From contig CALIUM010000020.1 of the NCBI GenBank assembly GCA_938048735.1, positions 1-41,960 on the forward strand: a stretch of DNA of 41,960 bases. The letters are read 5' to 3'. Positions 37,206 through 41,960 of this stretch are shown piece by piece. Both the position numbers and the translations under genes were made by a program. The first letter of the stretch is position 1, and each line of letters begins with the position of its first letter. The DNA comes from an uncultured archaeon. Lineage in GTDB: Archaea > Thermoproteota > Bathyarchaeia > TCS64. The notes beneath the pieces were generated by a model that was not told where the DNA came from, did not search any database, and saw only the letters and a program-made list of their open reading frames with translations.

Positions 37206-38294
37206 TCAGTACATGTACTCCCTTAGGGCCTCCTCTATGGTCAGAAGCTCCTCCTCCCTCAGCCCCTTCTCAGCCTCCCATTCTCCCACCATGGTTATGG
37301 CCTTGACGGGGCAGACCTCGGCGCAGATCCCGCAGCCCGTGCAGTAGTTCAGATCCACAATGGCCTCAAAGCCCATCGCCCCGTCGGGGCAGTAGTGGTA
37401 GCAGAGCTTGCAGTCAGTGCATTTCCCCTTATCCACCTTTGGCCTTAGATACCTCTCGAAGGATGTTGTGAATCCTATGTTCTTCTCCCCTGGAGTGGGC
37501 CCGAACTCTATCAAACCCGGGGCCAGCACCTCCCACCTCGGCATCGCCATCATCCTCTCCTCATAGGTTCTAGCCCCAGCAGCCGCAGCCTGATAGGCCC
37601 TGTAGGTCTCCAAGTCCCACCATCCCCTGGCCTCAGGGAGCTCCAACCTCCCAAGGGCCCTCTCCCCAGCCCTGAGGAACACCCTTATGGGCTCAGCATC
37701 CCTATAAGCCTCCTCGACCACCGATGCCTTCTCCCCCTTCCCCAGCAGCTCGAGGGCCCCTATGATATCCTCGATCCTAATCCCATTCCATGCCTTGGCT
37801 AGGGCTCCGAGAAGCGGGTAGGCTATCTCAGGGTCGTATGTCCTAGCCCTGATGTTGACGAGGCTTCCCCTCCAATCATGGGCCAGCTGCCTCTCCCCCA
37901 CAATCTCCAAGACCCTCTCCGGTGGGAGGGAGGTGTTGACCACGAGCACAGCATCCTCCTTCGTCCCGTCGAGGATGAGGGCCCTCTGGGAGGTCCTGTG
38001 GAGAAGCAAGGAGGAGTCCATCACAACCACGGCGTCGAAGAGCTTGCCGACGGGCTCAACCTCCTCATGTAGAACTACATCGACCTTGGGATCCCCCATC
38101 ACAGCGTAGAATATCATCGGCACATTATCCCTCTCGGGGGAGTCATCATACCTCATGTAGTAGTAGGACTCTTTACCCGCGACCATCCCAGCCGTCGCCA
38201 GGGTCCTCACAAGATTGGCGCCATGAGCGGTGTGGAGAACACCCCTGCAATGAACAACAGCCCATGTCAACCTCTCATACTCGGGAATGGCCAT
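37206..38294 (-). CDS. Oxalate-oxidoreductase-like fused gamma-delta subunit
   Basis: 362 aa, first gene of the operon. Residues 1-210 are a divergent gamma domain: VVHCRGVLHTAHGANLVRTL takes the place of the usual GRGGQG segment, and DAVVVMDSSLLLHRTSQRAL that of DAIVxLD. Residues 270-345 are a two-cluster ferredoxin delta domain (CTDCKLCYHYCPDGAM; CTGCGICAEVCPVKAI). A fused gamma-delta chain with alpha and beta is the subunit plan of characterised oxalate oxidoreductase, and contrasts with the four-chain enzyme at 4890-7725. Loss of the canonical gamma motif may mean loss of CoA handling, as oxalate oxidation needs no CoA (inference). A TATA box at 38321-38332 serves ATG 38294. Confidence 0.85.
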   Translation of the reverse strand: MAIPEYERLTWAVVHCRGVLHTAHGANLVRTLATAGMVAGKESYYYMRYDDSPERDNVPMIFYAVMGDPKVDVVLHEEVEPVGKLFDAVVVMDSSLLLHRTSQRALILDGTKEDAVLVVNTSLPPERVLEIVGERQLAHDWRGSLVNIRARTYDPEIAYPLLGALAKAWNGIRIEDIIGALELLGKGEKASVVEEAYRDAEPIRVFLRAGERALGRLELPEARGWWDLETYRAYQAAAAGARTYEERMMAMPRWEVLAPGLIEFGPTPGEKNIGFTTSFERYLRPKVDKGKCTDCKLCYHYCPDGAMGFEAIVDLNYCTGCGICAEVCPVKAITMVGEWEAEKGLREEELLTIEEALREYMY

Positions 38295-38768
38295 GTTTCA
38301 TCGCAAACCACTCAATGATGGATTTTTAAAGCCTTTCGGTGAAGTTAAAATGGTGTAAAGGCATTTAACACCTATATTTCTAATTTTGGAAAACTTAATA
38401 TGATAGTTACCTTATATGTGATAGGGGATCTTCTCTTATTAAAATCTCGTATTGATGATAATAGTTATTTTAATGACGAACATGAGTAGATCCTCGGCGG
38501 ATTTAAATAGGGTAGGTCAGCTTTAGCTTGAATTTTATATACTCATGATTTTAGTAAGGAATAGGTGGTTTAATATTAGACTTTACCTGAGATATCCCTT
38601 TTTATTATAAGGTGATATAGATATTGTTAGTCGGAGGTAGGTATTGATAAATCTTTAAGCTATAGAGGAAGTTGCTATAGTTTGTAGAGGGTTTGGGTTC
38701 ATCTATGTTATCCTAGACTAGGCTATATATGGGTTCTCTCAGCTCACGCACATAATGAATATCCAAAA
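38295..38768. other. AT-rich intergenic region between two operons, with several TATA-like boxes
   Basis: About 470 bp without a credible ORF. Besides the OOR-operon promoter there are TATA-like elements in GGCGGATTTAAATAGGG (about 38498-38514), GAATTTTATATACTC (about 38531-38545) and CTATATATGGG (about 38723-38733). One of these could drive a short non-coding RNA, but no structured RNA could be recognised by eye. Confidence 0.4.
38321..38332 (-). promoter_or_regulatory. TATA box of the OOR-like operon
   Basis: Reads GGCTTTAAAAATC on the minus strand, about 33 nt before ATG 38294. It gives a leader of a few nucleotides and a single promoter for the three genes. Confidence 0.5.
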
Positions 38769-38780
38769 ATTTTAAATATG
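38769..38780 (+). promoter_or_regulatory. TATA box of the four-gene membrane operon
   Basis: ATTTTAAATATG is centred 26 nt before ATG 38800, so transcription should start at or next to the ATG (leaderless). No Shine-Dalgarno motif precedes this first gene, whereas GGAGG- or GAGG-type motifs precede the second and third genes. Confidence 0.55.
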
Positions 38781-38799
38781 TTATATTATTTTAAGATCG

Positions 38800-39567
38800 A
38801 TGAAATCCCTAAGTGGATTCATAACTCTGTTAATACTCTGCGGCTCGGTTCTATACATGATTTATAGGGCTAGAAAGGGTGTCAAACCTGAGATTAGGAG
38901 GGTACCTGGACTCGACGTCATAGATGAGGCCATTGGGAGGGCTACAGAGATGGGGAGGCCGGTCCACTTCACGAAGGGTTTAGCATCGCTATACTCTTCT
39001 GAGGCTCCTCAGACCATCGCGGGCTTATCAATCCTTAGTTATGTGGCTAGGAAGTGCGCCCAGAATGGTATACCTCTGATAACTACCATCTATGTGGCTG
39101 AGACGATACCCCTGGTGATTCAAATGTATAGGGAGGCCGCTGCTGTGGCTGGAGTTCCAGAGTGGGTTAACGAGTATAATATTCGGTACATGTCAAGCCA
39201 CAGGTTCACATACGCGACGGGAGTTCAAGGTGTGCTCCAGAGGGAGAGGCCCGCAGCCAGCTTCCTCATGGGGTACTTCATGGCTGAGGCCCTAATATTC
39301 GCCGAGTCTGGATTCTTGGCAGGGGCCATGCAGGTTGCGGGAACCGCCTCAACGAGCCAGACACCCTTCTTCGTGGCCGTCTGCGACTACACCCTCCTAG
39401 GAGATGAGCTCTTCGCAGCAGGCGCATATCTATCTGGAGAACCTGTTCAGGTCGCTAGTATAGCGGGACAGGATGTGGGCAAGTACTGGGCCATGATCCT
39501 GCTCGTGGTGGGGCTGATCCTCTCCGCGGTGGGGAGTAACTGGTTGATCAACCTATTGAAGTTATAG
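38800..39567 (+). CDS. DUF6754-like membrane protein, gene 1 of an uncharacterised membrane operon
   Basis: 255 aa. N-terminal TM at about 5-22 (GFITLLILCGSVLYMIYRA), a large central domain (about 30-225) and a C-terminal TM at 231-252 (MILLVVGLILSAVGSNWLI). The central domain begins with the phrase AIGRATEMGRPVHFTKGLAS, which I associate with DUF6754 proteins of unknown function in bacteria and archaea. It has Gly/Ala-rich helices (GYFMAEALIFAESGFLAGAM) and alpha/beta features that could form a Rossmann-like fold. No catalytic motif is recognised. It begins an operon of four genes spaced 14, 2 and -1 bp. Its layout (TM, soluble domain, TM) is repeated in gene 3. Confidence 0.82.
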   Translation: MKSLSGFITLLILCGSVLYMIYRARKGVKPEIRRVPGLDVIDEAIGRATEMGRPVHFTKGLASLYSSEAPQTIAGLSILSYVARKCAQNGIPLITTIYVAETIPLVIQMYREAAAVAGVPEWVNEYNIRYMSSHRFTYATGVQGVLQRERPAASFLMGYFMAEALIFAESGFLAGAMQVAGTASTSQTPFFVAVCDYTLLGDELFAAGAYLSGEPVQVASIAGQDVGKYWAMILLVVGLILSAVGSNWLINLLKL

Positions 39568-39581
39568 GAGGCGGATGAGAA

Positions 39582-40223
39582 ATGTCGTTTCTGAGGCAGA
39601 GGGAGATCCCCATAGGGATCACGTTGATAGCGGGATTCCTGATGCTCATTGATTATTATTTCAGAGCTGAGATCCCGCAGGTAGCGGGGATCTCAACTAC
39701 CGTGCAGAGATGGGCCGTCATAATAGCAGCATTCGCCCTCCTCATGGGGCTGATCAACATCACACGAATACATTTGAACCATCTTATGAAGAGGACGAGG
39801 GGCCAATGGATCTTCAGCATATGGTGTCTATTCATAATGTACTTAATGATAATAGTTGGCCTATTCGGAACTGTGAGGCACCCCATTTATCAGTGGCTCT
39901 ACACCAACATCTTTCTCCCCATAGACGCGGCGATGTACTCCATACTCGCCCTCTTCATCTCCTCAGCTGCCTACAGGGCCTTCAGGGCTAGGAATTTCGA
40001 GGCCTTCCTCATGTTAGCCAGTGGGATAATCACCATGATGATGAATGCCCCGATAGGGGAGATCATCTGGAAGGGCTTCCCAGTGGTCGGAGACTGGATA
40101 ATGATGGTTCCTAACGTAGCCGCTCAGAGGGCCTTCCTAATCTGCGTCGTCGTAGGAACCGTATCATTAGGGATAAGAACGCTCCTAGGAATGGAGAGGG
40201 GTTACCTGGGGAGGGAGGAATAG
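39582..40223 (+). CDS. Polytopic membrane protein, gene 2 of the membrane operon
   Basis: 213 aa with about six TM helices: IGITLIAGFLMLIDYYF (11-27), WAVIIAAFALLMGLINI (44-60), IFSIWCLFIMYLMIIVGLFG (77-96), DAAMYSILALFISSAAYRAF (115-134), AFLMLASGIITMMMN (141-155) and AFLICVVVGTVSLGI (184-198). No family or transport motif is recognised. The start is ATG 39582, with GGAGG about 12 nt upstream. It lies tightly between the two proteins with large soluble domains, so a membrane scaffold or channel for them is a reasonable guess but unproven. Confidence 0.78.
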   Translation: MSFLRQREIPIGITLIAGFLMLIDYYFRAEIPQVAGISTTVQRWAVIIAAFALLMGLINITRIHLNHLMKRTRGQWIFSIWCLFIMYLMIIVGLFGTVRHPIYQWLYTNIFLPIDAAMYSILALFISSAAYRAFRARNFEAFLMLASGIITMMMNAPIGEIIWKGFPVVGDWIMMVPNVAAQRAFLICVVVGTVSLGIRTLLGMERGYLGREE

Positions 40224-40225
40224 AG

Positions 40226-41074
40226 GTGGAGAGGAAGGGGTTCTGGGATAGACTTCAGAGTATCGATCACAGGATCCTCTACGCTGCCGTGATAGTGGTC
40301 ATAATAATACCTCTCCTCCGCCCCTTGGGCCTTCCCATCACCGTCACAGATGCCACCCTGAAGGCCTACAAGGCTGTTGACGAGATTGCTAAGCCGGGCT
40401 CCGTCGTCATCATAGCCTTCGAGTTCATAGCTGGGAACTGGCCAGAGATGGGTCCGATAGCCGTGGCCATGACCCAGCATGTCTTCAATAAGCCTGATGT
40501 GAGGATCATCATCTTGGCGATGGGGAGGGATGAGGGTCCTATCCTAGCGGAAAGGACGCTGAGATATGTCGATAAGAAGGGGAAGGAGTATGGGAGGGAC
40601 TATGTGAACTTAGGCTTCTTCGCGGGGGGAGAGGCCGCCATGGCAGCCTTCGCCAGGGATATCCCGGGGCTCGTGAAGAAGGACTACTATGGAACGCCGA
40701 TAGAGAACCTTCCCGTCATGAGCGGCCTAAAAAGCCTAAACGACATAGACCTATTCATATGTCTCTGGTCAGGGACCCCAGGCTGGGTTGAATACCTCCG
40801 CCAGTGGCAGACACCATATGGAATCGCATGTGTTGGAGGAACCCTGGGGATAGTCGGCCCCGGGGCTCAGCCATATGTGGCAGCAGGCCAACTCAAGGGC
40901 CTCGTCGTTGGCCTGAGGGGTGGGGGAGAGTATGAGAAGTTGATCAACAGGCCTGGGGAGGCAACCGCCGGGTTGGACGCGATCTCTACAACCCACATCC
41001 TGATCTTCGTATGCGTAATCCTAGGGAACATAGGGTACTTCGCAGCTAGGGGGGCTAGAAGGAGGGAGGGCTAA
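40226..41074 (+). CDS. Membrane-anchored alpha/beta-domain protein, gene 3 of the membrane operon
   Basis: 282 aa. N-terminal TM at 18-36 (LYAAVIVVIIIPLLRPLGL), a 210-residue soluble alpha/beta domain, and a C-terminal TM at 258-275 (ILIFVCVILGNIGYFAARG). Strands such as SVVIIAFEF, VRIIILAMG and DLFICLWSG alternate with helices, and Gly-rich loops (GFFAGGEAAM; GGTLGIVGPGA) suggest a Rossmann-like ligand-binding fold. It has the same TM-domain-TM plan as gene 1, so the two may be remote paralogues. The start is GTG 40226, 2 bp after the stop of gene 2, with GGGAGGAA just upstream. Family not recognised. Confidence 0.8.
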   Translation: MERKGFWDRLQSIDHRILYAAVIVVIIIPLLRPLGLPITVTDATLKAYKAVDEIAKPGSVVIIAFEFIAGNWPEMGPIAVAMTQHVFNKPDVRIIILAMGRDEGPILAERTLRYVDKKGKEYGRDYVNLGFFAGGEAAMAAFARDIPGLVKKDYYGTPIENLPVMSGLKSLNDIDLFICLWSGTPGWVEYLRQWQTPYGIACVGGTLGIVGPGAQPYVAAGQLKGLVVGLRGGGEYEKLINRPGEATAGLDAISTTHILIFVCVILGNIGYFAARGARRREG

Positions 41075-41691
41075 TGGCCGATGTGATGACGGAACTCGGG
41101 GTCTGGGTAGCCGCCGCCTATATGCTAATGATATACAGCTACCCATTCAAGGATACTCCGCTGTTCAAGTTCGCGGAGCACACCATGCTAGGCCTAGGAG
41201 TAGCCATAACCACCGTGATGGGCATTAGAAACATACTGGACATCGCCATCGGAGGTTTAATAACAAAGGGGGAGACCACCTGGATAGTACCGATAATCCT
41301 CGGAGTTCTTCTGTTCACAAGATTCTTCAGGCAGGTTGCGTGGCTGAGCCGATGGCCCCTAGCCCTCCTCGTCGGAATAGGCATAGGAATCTCCTTAGGT
41401 AGCGGAATAGACGCAAACTTCATCACACAGATCCGATCCACCATAACGGGTGTAAAAGACATAAACCAAGCACTCCTCGGAGTAATGGTAATATTAACCA
41501 TCACATACTTCATCTTCTCCATAGGTAAAGCCCAGAGGGAAAAAGGGGTCCTAAAATACACCGCGCAGCTCGGAAGGTACATAATGATGATATGCTTCGG
41601 GGCATTATTCGGGAACACCGTGATGACAAGGATGGCCCTATTCATAGGCCAGATGAGATTCCTACTATTTGACTGGCTTAAATTAGGCTAG
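41074..41691 (+). CDS. Polytopic membrane protein, gene 4 of the membrane operon
   Basis: 205 aa with about six TM helices (WVAAAYMLMIYSY; HTMLGLGVAITTVMGIRNI; WIVPIILGVLLFTRFF; LALLVGIGIGISLGSGI; LGVMVILTITYFIFSIG; YIMMICFGALFGNTVM). The segment FKDTPLFKFAEHTMLG after TM1 is conserved-looking and polar. ATG 41074 overlaps the stop of gene 3 by one base. It is the last gene; a run of nine T residues at 41704-41712 follows. Similar size and helix count to gene 2 give the operon a 2+2 pattern (two TM-soluble-TM proteins, two six-helix proteins). Confidence 0.78.
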   Translation: MADVMTELGVWVAAAYMLMIYSYPFKDTPLFKFAEHTMLGLGVAITTVMGIRNILDIAIGGLITKGETTWIVPIILGVLLFTRFFRQVAWLSRWPLALLVGIGIGISLGSGIDANFITQIRSTITGVKDINQALLGVMVILTITYFIFSIGKAQREKGVLKYTAQLGRYIMMICFGALFGNTVMTRMALFIGQMRFLLFDWLKLG

Positions 41692-41703
41692 AATCAAACC
41701 TCC

Positions 41704-41719
41704 TTTTTTTTTATATATA
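41704..41719 (+). terminator. T-run terminator of the membrane operon
   Basis: Nine consecutive T followed by ATATATA, 12 nt after the stop of gene 4. Poly-T runs are the intrinsic termination signal of archaeal RNA polymerase. No hairpin precedes it. Confidence 0.7.
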
Positions 41720-41831
41720 ATTGTTAATATACTATGTTTTTATGAGAAAAGTTTAGACGAAAATTTGATTTTGGATCTATTTTAAAATGATGAATTAAGT
41801 GGAAGGAGATAGCATAACTAACAAGGTCTTC

Positions 41832-41960
41832 ATGCCCTTCATGTCATGGACCGAGGTTAAAGAGGCCATTAGATGAGGGTAAAGAACTGGTCATAATTCC
41901 CTTTGGTTCAAATGAGCAGCGCGGTCCTCATAGACCCACCGAAGACGGCCGGATCTCCGC
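41832..41960 (+). pseudogene. Creatininase-family amidohydrolase, frameshifted, cut by window edge
   Basis: ATG 41832 begins MPFMSWTEVKEAIR and stops at TGA (41874). From the next frame, protein similarity continues as DEGKELVIIPFGSNEQRGPH then RPTEDGRIS, the N-terminal pattern of creatininase-like amidohydrolases (W.EV.EA...K.VIIPVGS.EQHGPHLP..TD). A one-base shift in about 41868-41874 joins the parts. The metal-ligand His of EQHG is Arg here and the later Asp context is altered, so decay rather than sequencing error is favoured. It continues beyond the window. Confidence 0.6.

Noticed and set aside
1-41960. CRISPR arrays, insertion sequences, inteins, rRNA
   Set aside because: No regularly spaced repeats, no transposase-like protein, no intein splice motifs in NrdD or other hosts, and no rRNA-like sequence were seen by reading both strands.

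Overview
The window is from an anaerobic archaeon, most likely of the TACK/Thermoproteota side (a Bathyarchaeia-like lineage would fit; this is inference). Evidence: archaeal proteasome alpha subunit, TiaS, archaeosine tRNA-guanine transglycosylase, Nep1, archaeal histone, Lsm protein, NAC, MBF1, aCPSF-like nucleases, F420-dependent Mtd, oxygen-sensitive class III ribonucleotide reductase and two ferredoxin-linked 2-oxoacid oxidoreductases. Genes are dense, moderately GC-rich, often start with TTG or GTG, and many have an archaeal TATA box 25-38 nt upstream, so short-leader or leaderless mRNAs are common. Two genes appear to start at CTG. I saw no tRNA, rRNA, CRISPR array or insertion sequence.

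Layout. 0-3.1 kb: end of psmA, a small winged-helix protein, tiaS divergent from an HTH-CBS regulator, and a lone Lrp-type ligand domain. 3.2-8.7 kb: NAD(P)HX repair enzyme, a complete four-subunit POR-type oxidoreductase (gamma-delta-alpha-beta) and a PfkB kinase. 8.7-11.5 kb: small membrane, Cys-rich and membrane-HTH proteins, a SPOUT methyltransferase and a conserved hypothetical. 11.6-16.5 kb: maleate-isomerase-like and diaminopentanoate-dehydrogenase-like enzymes, then nrdD-nrdG. 16.6-18.2 kb: SpoIIM-like membrane protein and histone, divergent from nep1. 18.3-21.1 kb: an exported coiled-coil protein and a one-component membrane sensor with cytoplasmic winged helix. 21.2-27.9 kb: a half-size MFS protein, aCPSF2-like nuclease, TgtA, Lsm, small HTH and zinc-ribbon proteins, an AK6-like kinase, MBF1 and a free TGT-C2/PUA protein. 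27.9-33 kb: mtd, divergent from fhs-folD, then NAC and a second beta-CASP nuclease. 33-35 kb: small HTH, a decayed gene and a HEPN/MNT pair. 35-38.3 kb: a second oxidoreductase (fused gamma-delta, alpha, beta) with oxalate-oxidoreductase-like features. 38.8-41.7 kb: a four-gene membrane operon of unknown function, then a frameshifted creatininase-family gene running off the end.

How they may work together. The two oxidoreductases, Fhs, FolD and Mtd sketch a ferredoxin- and C1-based anaerobic metabolism that mixes tetrahydrofolate-type and methanopterin/F420-type enzymes. A perfect 16-bp palindrome between mtd and fhs could coordinate the two arms. The oxalate-type oxidoreductase would supply CO2 and low-potential electrons. 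The translation and RNA genes are ordinary archaeal housekeeping, except that the archaeosine transglycosylase is split and carries a degenerate ArcS-like domain.

Best candidates for something undescribed: the four-gene membrane operon (38800-41691), the oxalate-oxidoreductase-like enzyme (34982-38294), the sensor/coiled-coil pair (18285-21109), and apparent CTG initiation at 10941 and 17216.
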